Part shown: positions 26,740-34,244 of the stretch, piece after piece
How positions within the stretch are numbered: the first letter of the stretch is position 1
Layout of the letters: each line of letters starts with the position of its first letter
Assembly (NCBI GenBank): GCA_000244995.1
Contig: CM001438.1
Location: 4,506,096-4,570,095, forward strand
Direction of reading: 5' to 3'
DNA: 64,000 nucleotides
Source of the DNA: Burkholderiales bacterium JOSHI_001
GTDB taxonomy: Bacteria; Pseudomonadota; Gammaproteobacteria; Burkholderiales; Burkholderiaceae_C
Notes under the pieces: model-generated
Seen by the model: only the letters and a program-made list of their open reading frames with translations
Databases searched by the model: none
What the model was told of the DNA's origin: nothing
Program-made: the position numbers and the translations under genes

Positions 26740-27506
26740 AGATCTCCAAGGATGTAGAACGCTGGTCGCCGGTCATCGTGCTGGTGGCGGTGCTGCTGTT
26801 TTGGCAACTGGTCGTGTCCTTGTTCAGGGTGCCGGACTTCATCTTTCCCAGCCCCTGGCAGATTGCCACCCAGTTCGCCGAGTTCAAGGGCCCGCTGCTG
26901 GAAGCGGCCTGGAAGACCTTCTGGGTCACGATGCTGGGCTTTGCGCTCAGCATCGTGGTGGGCGTGCTGCTGGGCTTCCTGATCGGCAGTTCGCGCCTGG
27001 CCTACACCGCGCTGTACCCGCTGATGATCGGCTTCAACGCCGTGCCCAAGGCCGCGGTGGTGCCCATCCTGGTGGTGTGGTTCGGCATCGGTCTGGGGCC
27101 GGGCATCATCACCGCCTTCCTGATTTCCTTCTTCCCCATCACCGTGAACATCGCCACCGGGCTGGCCACGCTGGAGCCCGAACTGGAAGACGTGCTGCGG
27201 GTGCTGGGCGCCAAGCGCTGGGATGTGCTGATGAAGGTGGGGCTGCCGCGGTCCATGCCCTACTTCTACGGTTCCTTGAAGATCGCCATCACCCTGGCTT
27301 TCGTGGGCACCGTGCTGGCCGAGATGACGGCGGGCGACTCGGGCATCGGCTACCTGATGCAGACCGCCGGCAGCCAGCAGCGCCTGCCGCTGGCCTTTGC
27401 CGGTCTGGTGACCATCGGCGCCATGGCCATGGCCATGTACGAGTTGTTTTCCTGGGTGGAGCGGCGCACCACCGGCTGGGCGCACCGCGGCTCGCAGGCC
27501 GCTTGA
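26736..27506 (+). CDS. ABC transporter permease
   Basis: This 256-residue permease has about six membrane helices and the binding-protein-dependent transport loop (ATLEPELEDVLRVLGAKRWDVLMKVGLP). It completes the NMT1-type importer with the two upstream genes and ends 7 nt before the convergent UbiA gene. Confidence 0.92.
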   Translation: MKISKDVERWSPVIVLVAVLLFWQLVVSLFRVPDFIFPSPWQIATQFAEFKGPLLEAAWKTFWVTMLGFALSIVVGVLLGFLIGSSRLAYTALYPLMIGFNAVPKAAVVPILVVWFGIGLGPGIITAFLISFFPITVNIATGLATLEPELEDVLRVLGAKRWDVLMKVGLPRSMPYFYGSLKIAITLAFVGTVLAEMTAGDSGIGYLMQTAGSQQRLPLAFAGLVTIGAMAMAMYELFSWVERRTTGWAHRGSQAA

Positions 27507-27513
27507 AACCCGC

Positions 27514-28455
27514 CTAGCGCGGCGCGGCCATGAACAGGCCCAGCGCCACCAGGGCCGGCGTGGCCAGCGTGTAGGCCACGTTGAGGCCCAGGGTGGGCAG
27601 CAGCGCACCCAGGTCGTCAGCGTGCGCCAGGGCACCGCGGGCCACGGCCAGCGCCAGGGGCAGGGTCAGCAGGCCCAGCAGCGCGGCCACGGGCAAGGCG
27701 TGCAGCGCCACCGCCGCCACCAGGCCCGCGTAGCCCCCGCCCTGCAGCACGGCCCACACCCGGGCGGCCTGAGGCCGGCCCAGCAGCATGGGCAGGTGGC
27801 GGCGACCCACCTGGCGGTCGGCGTCCACGTCCGGGAACTGGTTCAGCAGCAGCAGGCCGCTGACGCCGGCCAGCGGCACCACCGACGCCGCCCAGGCCGC
27901 TGCGCCGTGCTGGCCGGTCAGCGCCAGTTGCGCGCCCACCACCATGAAGGGCCCGAAGCCCAGGCCCGGGGCCAGCAGGCAAGCCCAGGGCCAGTGCGTG
28001 ATCCAGGGCGTGTAGGCCACCACCAGCACCACGCCGGCCAGGCCCAGGGGCAGCAGGGCCGGGCCCTGCCGCAGCATGAACAGCAGGCCCACGGCCGCGG
28101 CCAGTGCCAGCAGCAGCAGGGCCGCCACCAGGGCGGCCGGCGCGGCCGATGGCAGCGCCACCAGCGCCCCGCTGCCACCCGAAAACGGCGTGCGCAGGGT
28201 CTGCGCGTCCAGCCCGGTCTTGAAGTCGTGCCACTCGTTCAGGCCGTTCACGCTGGCGTGCGCGGCCAGCGCACCCAACACCACCCACAGCGCATCCACT
28301 GTCGAGAAGCTCAGTCCCGACCAGCGCGCCGCCGCGGCGCCCAGCGCCACGCAGAGGGGTGGCAGCAGCAGGAACTTGGGCCGCCAGGTGGCCAGCACCG
28401 TGACCACGATGCCGGGTGGGCGCGAGCCCCCACCGGATTCCGATTGAACGTTCAT
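27514..28455 (-). CDS. UbiA-family prenyltransferase (MenA-like)
   Basis: The 313-residue membrane protein has about eight helices and the two Asp-rich motifs of UbiA prenyltransferases: NEWHDFKTGLD near residue 73 and DVDADRQVGRR near 209. These bind Mg-prenyl diphosphate. The arrangement is closest to 1,4-dihydroxy-2-naphthoate octaprenyltransferase, although this type of organism normally makes ubiquinone. The gene overlaps the flavoprotein stop by ATGA, so it may modify an aromatic acceptor with that neighbour. Acceptor unknown. Confidence 0.82.
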   Translation of the reverse strand: MNVQSESGGGSRPPGIVVTVLATWRPKFLLLPPLCVALGAAAARWSGLSFSTVDALWVVLGALAAHASVNGLNEWHDFKTGLDAQTLRTPFSGGSGALVALPSAAPAALVAALLLLALAAAVGLLFMLRQGPALLPLGLAGVVLVVAYTPWITHWPWACLLAPGLGFGPFMVVGAQLALTGQHGAAAWAASVVPLAGVSGLLLLNQFPDVDADRQVGRRHLPMLLGRPQAARVWAVLQGGGYAGLVAAVALHALPVAALLGLLTLPLALAVARGALAHADDLGALLPTLGLNVAYTLATPALVALGLFMAAPR

Positions 28456-29711
28456 TTACCTTGTTTGCACCATCGTGTAGCACCTTCTCCGGCCACCCGC
28501 CCGCTGGCCATGCTGGCGGTGAGCAGGTAGCCGCCGGTGGGGGCTTCCCAGTCCAGCATCTCGCCGGCGCAGAACACGCCAGGCAGGGCCTTGGCCATCA
28601 GCGCCTGGTCCAGCGCTGACAGCGCCACGCCGCCGGCTGTGCTGATGGCTTCGTCGATGGGCCGTGCGCTCTTCAGCACCAAGGGCCAGGCCTTCAGTTC
28701 CCGCGCCAGGGCCGCGGGCTGCGGCAGCCGGGCCTGCAGTTCCTCAGCGGTCCATCGTTCACGCAGCAGGGCCAGGGTGGCGCCGTGCAGGCCCGCCTGT
28801 TCGCGCAGGTGGTTGGGCAGCGACCGCGCGGCCCGGCCCTTGGCCAGGCGCTGCGTCAGAACTTCTTCGGTGTGCTGGGGCACCAGGTCCAGCGTGAGCG
28901 TGGCCTGGCCCTGCGCCGCGATCTCGTCGCGCAGCAGCGCCGACGCCGCATACACCAACGAACCTTCCAGGCCGGTGGCGGTGATGACGCATTCGCCCAG
29001 GCGGTCAAAGCTGCGGCCTTTCGCGTCGCTGAAGCGCAAGCGCACGTTCTTCAGCGGCGTGCCGGCATGGCGCTGGGCAAAGTAGGGGCTCCAACCGATG
29101 TCAAAGCCGCAGTTGCTGGGCCGCAGCGGCACCAGGCCCACCCCTCGGCCCTGCAGCCAGGGCACCCAGGCGCCGTCCGAGCCCAGCCGGGACCAGCTGG
29201 CGCCGCCCAGCGCCAGCACCACCGCGGCGCTGTCGTGCAGCACCTCGCCCGCAGGCGCCGCAAAGCGCAACTGGCCGGGCGCGTCGCCCTCGCGCCAGCC
29301 CAGCCAGCGGTGGCGCATGTGCAGCTTCAGCCCGGCCACGCGCAAGCGGTGCAGCCAGGCACGCAGCAGCGGCGCTGCCTTCATCTCCTGCGGGAACACA
29401 CGGCCCGAACTGCCGACGAAGGTGCTGATGCCCAGGCCCTGGGCCCAGTCGCGCAACGCCTGGGGGCCCCAGGCGTCCAGCCAGCGGGCCACCACCTCAG
29501 CACGATCGCCATAGCGCGACACGAAGGCCGGCAGCGCTTCGCTGTGGGTGAGGTTCAGGCCGCCCTTGCCGGCCAGCAGGAACTTGCGGCCCACACTCGG
29601 CATGGCGTCGAACACATCCACCTGCATGCCCTGTTCCAGCAGGACTTCGGCCGCCATCAGCCCGGCCGGACCGGCGCCGATGACCGCCACCCGTGCCGGC
29701 GCGTCAGTCAT
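28452..29711 (-). CDS. TIGR03862-type NAD(P)/FAD-dependent oxidoreductase
   Basis: This 419-residue flavoprotein belongs to the HI0933/BaiN-like family. It has an N-terminal Rossmann motif VAVIGAGPAGLMAAE, KGGLNLTHSE, ALGGASWSRLGSDGAWVPWL, and a C-terminal TAGGVALSALD ... GVFCAGEMLDWEAPTGGYLLTASMASG. Function in the family is mostly unknown. The ATG at 29711 overlaps the GST stop by 8 nt; two more in-frame ATGs lie at 29723 and 29735. It is the middle gene of a GST-flavoprotein-UbiA operon. Confidence 0.88.
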   Translation of the reverse strand: MTDAPARVAVIGAGPAGLMAAEVLLEQGMQVDVFDAMPSVGRKFLLAGKGGLNLTHSEALPAFVSRYGDRAEVVARWLDAWGPQALRDWAQGLGISTFVGSSGRVFPQEMKAAPLLRAWLHRLRVAGLKLHMRHRWLGWREGDAPGQLRFAAPAGEVLHDSAAVVLALGGASWSRLGSDGAWVPWLQGRGVGLVPLRPSNCGFDIGWSPYFAQRHAGTPLKNVRLRFSDAKGRSFDRLGECVITATGLEGSLVYAASALLRDEIAAQGQATLTLDLVPQHTEEVLTQRLAKGRAARSLPNHLREQAGLHGATLALLRERWTAEELQARLPQPAALARELKAWPLVLKSARPIDEAISTAGGVALSALDQALMAKALPGVFCAGEMLDWEAPTGGYLLTASMASGRVAGEGATRWCKQGK

Positions 29712-30378
29712 TGACGAAGTCATACGGGCCGCCACGCTCCAGCGCCCGCCGGTAGGCCGGCCGGGCGTGGATGCGCTGCAGCCAGGCCTGCAGCTTCGGG
29801 TAGCGCGCGTCCAGACCGGCGCGCTGGGCCGCGGCTTCCAGCGGGAAGCTCATCATCACGTCGGCGGCGCTGAAGTCGGCGCCGGCGAACCAGTCGCGCC
29901 CGCTCAGTTCGGACTCCATGAAGTCCAGCTGGCGCTTCAGGTTGGGCCGCACCAGGGTGTCCAGCACCTTGTTGGCGATGCCGCGCGCCACCGGCTTCAC
30001 GAAAAAGGGCATGGGCGCCGTGGCCACGCGCTGGAAGATCAGCGTCAGCAGCAGCGGCGGCATGGCCGAGCCCTCAGCGAAGTGCAGCCAGTAGCGCCAG
30101 CGCAGCAGCTCGGGGGTGCCGGCGGCGGGCTTCAAGCGGCCGGGGCCGTGGCGCTCGATCAGGTATTCCACGACGGCGCCGGTTTCCGCCACCGTGGTGC
30201 CGTCGTCCACGATGACCGGGCTCTTGCCCAGCGGGTGCACCTTCAGCAGGGCGGGCGGCGCCAGCATGGTGGCTGCGTCGCGCTGGTGGTGCTGGATGTC
30301 ATAGGGCAGGCCCAGTTCTTCCAGCAACCACAGCACCCGCTGCGAGCGGGAATTGTTCAGGTGGTGGACGGTGATCAT
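29704..30378 (-). CDS. glutathione S-transferase
   Basis: The 224-residue protein has a thioredoxin-like N-terminal domain (MITVHHLNNSRSQRVLWLLEELGLPY) with the glutathione-binding cis-Pro region KSPVIVDDG and the AETGAVVEYL segment. An all-helical C-terminal domain follows (WFAGADFSAADVMMSFPLEAA). The start at 30378 matches the family N-terminus. It heads the minus-strand operon with the flavoprotein gene. Confidence 0.92.
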   Translation of the reverse strand: MITVHHLNNSRSQRVLWLLEELGLPYDIQHHQRDAATMLAPPALLKVHPLGKSPVIVDDGTTVAETGAVVEYLIERHGPGRLKPAAGTPELLRWRYWLHFAEGSAMPPLLLTLIFQRVATAPMPFFVKPVARGIANKVLDTLVRPNLKRQLDFMESELSGRDWFAGADFSAADVMMSFPLEAAAQRAGLDARYPKLQAWLQRIHARPAYRRALERGGPYDFVND

Positions 30379-30459
30379 GTTCCTGATTGTGACGGCACGC
30401 GGCGGTGGGCCCGGCCCTATGATCTGCGATGCCCACTTTCCGATTCTGGAGGGCTCCAC

Positions 30460-31464
30460 ATGGGTGAATGTCAGCGCTGGCCGATGTGCTCAAGCCAACT
30501 CGGGACAGGCTGGATCGACACCGGAACCATGTGCCTTGCGCGCAGTTCATCGCCCACCTTGATGGGCCTGAACAGCACGTATTCGCCGTCCCTCGCGCTG
30601 GCGCGCGGCTTCATGTTCATCGTCTTCGAACAGCTGCCGAACGTCGGCGCCGGAAAGATCATCCGCAAGGTGGCCGTGGTGCCGCGGGACTTTTCCCTGG
30701 CGCCCCAGAATCCCCTGGGCAGCCTGTCGCCGGCCGAGCATGTGCTGAACATGAACCCGTCGCAAAGTCCCTTCCTGTCGGCAAGCAACCGCCCCATCGG
30801 CGCGGCGTCGATCACAGGCGAAGCCCTGCTGTTGAACACCACCAAGATCATCGAGGCCGGCGGACAGATCTTCAGCGTGGACGAGGTGGTTCGCGATTTG
30901 GAAGGCTTCGTCGCCAAGAACCCGGCCGCGCGTGCCCAGGTGGACAAGCTGATCGCCACCATCAAGAACATCGAAGGCGAGGTCTTGGTGAAGGGCAGCG
31001 TGCCGCCAGGTGCCGCCAAGCCCGTCAGCCCGGTGCACCAGGCCTTCATACGTTCGGCGGAAGACCTGTGGCAGCAGTTTCGCTCAGGCGCCCTGTCGCG
31101 CCCGGAACTGGAGCGCGAGCTGGCACTGCTGGAAAAGAGCTATGAGCGCATCAAGGTGGTGGGCAAGGTGGGCCGGGTCATCACCGTGGTCGGGCTGGTG
31201 CTGACCGCCGTCGACCTGACCCGTGCCGCCAATCAGTCGGTAAAGACCCAATCCTTCAAGCCCATCACGGCCGAGGTCGTGCGGCAGGCCGGCGGGTGGG
31301 GCATGGCCCTTGCCGGCGCCAAGATCGGTGCCGTGGGCGGTGCCGCGGTGGGCGTGGAGACCGGGCCGGGCCTGTTCATCACGGGCGCCATCGGTGCCTT
31401 GGTGTTCGGCGCGCTGGGCTTCTTCGGATCCGATCTGATCGCCGATCAAATTTCCCCCAACTGA
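30460..31464 (+). CDS. unrecognised protein with a possible ADP-ribosyltransferase-like toxin region and glycine-zipper C-terminus
   Basis: The 334-residue protein starts at the ATG at 30460, with GGAGGG 8 nt upstream. Residues 60-190 hold a compact region, LSPAEHVLNMNPSQSPFLSASNRP, then EAGGQIFSVDEVVRDLEGF and NIEGEVLVKG. The FLSAS at 105-109 and EGE at 172-174 recall the STS and ExE elements of ADP-ribosyltransferase-like toxins, but no obvious N-terminal catalytic Arg strand is seen. Residues 237-253 and 279-323 are strongly hydrophobic, with Gly-rich AGAKIGAVGGAAVGVE and ITGAIGALVFGALGFFG, like glycine zippers that insert in membranes. Codon choice is slightly less GC-biased than in neighbours. 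It is followed 15 nt later by a small Trp-rich gene. Function unknown. Confidence 0.6.
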   Translation: MGECQRWPMCSSQLGTGWIDTGTMCLARSSSPTLMGLNSTYSPSLALARGFMFIVFEQLPNVGAGKIIRKVAVVPRDFSLAPQNPLGSLSPAEHVLNMNPSQSPFLSASNRPIGAASITGEALLLNTTKIIEAGGQIFSVDEVVRDLEGFVAKNPAARAQVDKLIATIKNIEGEVLVKGSVPPGAAKPVSPVHQAFIRSAEDLWQQFRSGALSRPELERELALLEKSYERIKVVGKVGRVITVVGLVLTAVDLTRAANQSVKTQSFKPITAEVVRQAGGWGMALAGAKIGAVGGAAVGVETGPGLFITGAIGALVFGALGFFGSDLIADQISPN

Positions 31465-31478
31465 CGTCGACCCAGACG

Positions 31479-31700
31479 ATGCCTTCCCCCACCGCCCTCC
31501 CATTGCCCCCCTGGCAGGTCTACCCCGGCGCCGAGCCCACCTGGGGCGGCTGGCGCCAGGGCAGCAGCGAAGCCTGGCTGCACCAGGTGTGGCTGCCGTT
31601 CTGGCGCGGCCTGGACGCGCCGGGCCGCGAGGCCTACTTGAGCCATCACCCGCCGCCCGACGAGGACTGGCGCACCCAATTGTTGGTGTTCTGGGCCTGA
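31479..31700 (+). CDS. small Trp-rich protein, possible partner of the upstream gene
   Basis: This 73-residue protein has eight tryptophans (GWRQGSSEAWLHQVWLPFWRG, DEDWRTQLLVFW). It begins 14 nt after the stop of the putative toxin-like gene on the same strand, so the two are probably cotranscribed. No signal or membrane segment is apparent. A small gene directly after a toxin-like gene could be its immunity protein; that is a hypothesis from layout only. Confidence 0.55.
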   Translation: MPSPTALPLPPWQVYPGAEPTWGGWRQGSSEAWLHQVWLPFWRGLDAPGREAYLSHHPPPDEDWRTQLLVFWA

Positions 31701-31850
31701 ACCGCGGCCCGGCTCCAACGGCAGACCGTTTGGACCGTCAGCGCAACAAGGGTGCAGGCCAGGCCTTGAAAAGCACAGGCATCGCCACTAACTCTTCGGT
31801 GCCCCGGGCAGCCATTGAATGGCTTGCCCCCCAACGAAGGAGTTGTGACC

Positions 31851-32288
31851 ATGCTGTACCGAAGCCTATTTCCGCGCGACCTGTTCGCCGAGTTCGACCG
31901 CCTGCAGCGCGACCTGCACGGTCTGGTCGACGATTCCCCCAGCATCCGCGGCCTGGGTCGTGGCGGCTACCCCGCGCTGAACGTGGGCAGCACGCCCACC
32001 AGCGTGGAGGTGTTCGCCTTCGCCCCCGGCCTGGACCCTGCCGCCATCGAGGTGAACCTGGACCGCGGCGTGCTCACCCTCAGCGGTGAACGCCCCGGCA
32101 CCGGCGCTGCCGACGCGCGCACCACGCAGCACCTGGACGAGCGCTTCGCCGGCAAGTTCACCCGCGTGGTGAGCCTGCCCGAGGACATCGACCCCAACGC
32201 GGTGAGCGCCAGCTACCGCGACGGCGTGCTGCGCGTCAGCGTGCAGCGCCGCGCCGCCGCCCAGCCCCGCCGCATCGAAGTGCATTGA
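31851..32288 (+). CDS. Hsp20/alpha-crystallin small heat-shock protein
   Basis: This 145-residue protein contains the alpha-crystallin core from about residue 40, with VEVFAFAPGLDPAAIEVNLDRGVLTLSGER and the C-terminal SYRDGVLRVSVQRR motif. It is an ATP-independent holdase for unfolding proteins. The ATG at 31851 has AAGGAG 10 nt upstream; the in-frame start at 31815 does not. CTTGAAA at 31765-31771 resembles a sigma-32 -35 box, but no matching CCCCAT -10 follows. A second, divergent Hsp20 gene lies 16 nt downstream. Confidence 0.92.
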   Translation: MLYRSLFPRDLFAEFDRLQRDLHGLVDDSPSIRGLGRGGYPALNVGSTPTSVEVFAFAPGLDPAAIEVNLDRGVLTLSGERPGTGAADARTTQHLDERFAGKFTRVVSLPEDIDPNAVSASYRDGVLRVSVQRRAAAQPRRIEVH

Positions 32289-32304
32289 CCCCAGGAGGCC
32301 CACG

Positions 32305-32703
32305 ATGAACACCCTGACCCCCGTCAAGACCAGCCCCAGCCCCGCCACCACCGCCGGCAACGACCGGCGCGATCCGGCCCTGCTGCCACCGGTGGACGTG
32401 TTCGAGGACGCCACCGGCATCACCCTGTACGCCGACCTGCCGGGCGTGCCGCGCGAGAACCTGCACCTGAAAGTGGAAGGCGACCGCCTCACCATCGACG
32501 CCGAGATGAAATTGGCGCCGGTGGAGGGCCTGAACGCCAGCCACGCCGAGGTGTCGCTGTCCCGCTTTCGCCGCACCTTCACGCTGAGCAAGGAACTGGA
32601 CGCCGACAAGGTGAGCGCTGAACTTGGCCAGGGCGTGCTGCGGGTGCGCATCCCGAAAGCGGACCACGCCCAGCCGCGCAAGATCGAGGTGCAGGTGAAC
32701 TGA
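32305..32703 (+). CDS. Hsp20/alpha-crystallin small heat-shock protein, second copy
   Basis: The 132-residue protein has the core ITLYADLPGVPRENLHLKVEGDRLTIDAEM and a terminal GVLRVRIPKADHAQPRKIEVQ. It carries the C-terminal IPK-type anchor. It follows the first Hsp20 gene by 16 nt with a good AGGAGG site, so both come from one transcript. The two proteins are clearly different in sequence, which suggests hetero-oligomers rather than a recent duplication. Confidence 0.92.
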   Translation: MNTLTPVKTSPSPATTAGNDRRDPALLPPVDVFEDATGITLYADLPGVPRENLHLKVEGDRLTIDAEMKLAPVEGLNASHAEVSLSRFRRTFTLSKELDADKVSAELGQGVLRVRIPKADHAQPRKIEVQVN

Positions 32704-32736
32704 AAGCCCTCGGCGGCGCGCCTACACTGCGCCGCC

Positions 32737-33582
32737 ATGCCTGCTGCCCAGCCCACGCCCACCCCCAGCGTCCTGCCGGTGGTGGGCGTTGACTTTTCCA
32801 GCGCCCCCAGCCCGCGCAAACCCATCGTGGTGGCGCGCGGCCGTGCGGACACCGCACGCCGTGTGCTGAAGTTCGACGGCCTGCTGGCCCTGCCCAGCCT
32901 GGACGCCTTCACCGCCTGGCTGGCCGAACCCGGCCCCTGGGTGGGCGGCTTCGACCTGCCCTTTGGCCTGCCGCGCGAACTGGTGGAGCACCTGGGTTGG
33001 CCCACCGACTGGCGGGCCTGCATGCGGCACTACCAGGCGCTGTCGCGCGAAGACATCCGCACCACCTTCGCCGCCTTCTGCAACGCGCGGCCGGCCGGAG
33101 CCAAGTTCGCCCACCGCGCCTGCGACCGCCCGGCCGGCAGCAGCCCGTCGATGAAGTGGGTGAACCCACCGGTGGCCTTCATGCTGCACGCCGGTGTGCC
33201 GCGCCTGCTGGATGCGGGCGTGCACCTGCCGGGCCTGCACCAGGGCGACCCCCAACGCGTGGCGCTGGAGGCCTACCCCGGCCTGCTGGCACGCGACGTG
33301 GTGGGCCAGCGTTCGTACAAGAGCGACACCAAGGCCCAGCAAACGCCCGAACGCCTGATCGCGCGGCGCGAGATCGTGCATGCGCTGGAAACCGGCGCCA
33401 TCCGCCTGGGCTGGCGGGTGTCGATCAGCCACGCCCAGCGCGATACCTTGGCCGATGACCCGAAAGGCGATGCGCTGGACGCGCTGCTGTGCGCGGTGCA
33501 GGCGGCCTGGGCCGCCTCACAGCCGAGTTTCGGCCTGCCGGCCGACCTGGACCCGCTGGAAGGCTGGATCGTCAGCGCCTGA
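32737..33582 (+). CDS. DUF429 domain protein
   Basis: The 281-residue protein shows the DUF429 pattern: VVGVDFSSAPSPRKPI at the start, VGGFDLPFGLPRELV near residue 70, LEAYPGLLAR near 170, and DALDALLCAVQAAWA near 245. The spaced acidic residues suggest an RNase-H-like fold; substrate and role are unknown to me. It follows the Hsp20 pair on the same strand by 33 nt and ends 3 nt before a convergent gene. Confidence 0.8.
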   Translation: MPAAQPTPTPSVLPVVGVDFSSAPSPRKPIVVARGRADTARRVLKFDGLLALPSLDAFTAWLAEPGPWVGGFDLPFGLPRELVEHLGWPTDWRACMRHYQALSREDIRTTFAAFCNARPAGAKFAHRACDRPAGSSPSMKWVNPPVAFMLHAGVPRLLDAGVHLPGLHQGDPQRVALEAYPGLLARDVVGQRSYKSDTKAQQTPERLIARREIVHALETGAIRLGWRVSISHAQRDTLADDPKGDALDALLCAVQAAWAASQPSFGLPADLDPLEGWIVSA

Positions 33583-33585
33583 AGT

Positions 33586-34059
33586 TCAAACCTCGTCATC
33601 CGGCGGCAGGTCCGAAGGCTCCACCTCCGGCGGCGGCCGGCGCACCAGCGTGACCGGCACGTGCGCGCGGTGCAGCACCCCTTCGGCCACCCGACCGAAG
33701 GACGACAGGCCCGACTCGCCCAGGCCGCGCGCGCCCAGCACGATGGCCTCGCAGCCGTGGTCGTCGGTCAGGTCGATCAGCATGGGCGCCGCTTCACCTT
33801 CGGCCAGCACCTGTTCGCAGGGCAGACCGGCCTCGCGGCACAGCGCGGCGCCGGCGTCCAGCGCATGCTGGCCGGCCTGCGCCTTCACCTCGGCCAGCAC
33901 CTCGGGGTCGTGCGCCACCACCACTTCGTAGAGGTTGGCGCCGGGCTGCACATTGGCCAGCACCAGCTCGCAGTCCAGCCCCTGGCGCGCCAAGGCCAAC
34001 ACATGGCGCAGGCCGTCCAGCGCCAGGTCCGAGCCATCCAGTCCGATCAGGTACTTCAT
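33586..34059 (-). CDS. universal stress protein UspA-like
   Basis: This 157-residue single Usp domain starts MKYLIGLDGSDLALDGLRHVL and has the ATP-binding-type loop GARGLGESGLSSFGRVAEGVLHRAHVPVTLVR. A GAGGAGA site precedes the ATG at 34059. The acidic C-terminal tail (EVEPSDLPPDDE) is an extension. It is probably monocistronic. Confidence 0.9.
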   Translation of the reverse strand: MKYLIGLDGSDLALDGLRHVLALARQGLDCELVLANVQPGANLYEVVVAHDPEVLAEVKAQAGQHALDAGAALCREAGLPCEQVLAEGEAAPMLIDLTDDHGCEAIVLGARGLGESGLSSFGRVAEGVLHRAHVPVTLVRRPPPEVEPSDLPPDDEV

Positions 34060-34244
34060 GCCAGTCTCCTCATGCACAGGGTCCGCGGGGGCCGCAGCGG
34101 CGTCGCATTCACGATACACCCGCGCGGGCAGCCCGCCCCATGCCCCCACCGGCCGCGGCGCCGGGCTTGCGTCAGGTCAAGCGGCGTGCAAGCCTCGGCC
34201 CTTCGCCGGCAGCGGCGCGCCGCGCACCGGGTCCAATTCATCCC

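Noticed and set aside
31765-31794. CTTGAAA as a full sigma-32 heat-shock promoter of the Hsp20 genes
   Set aside because: The -35 element fits but no CCCCAT-type -10 follows at 11-16 nt.
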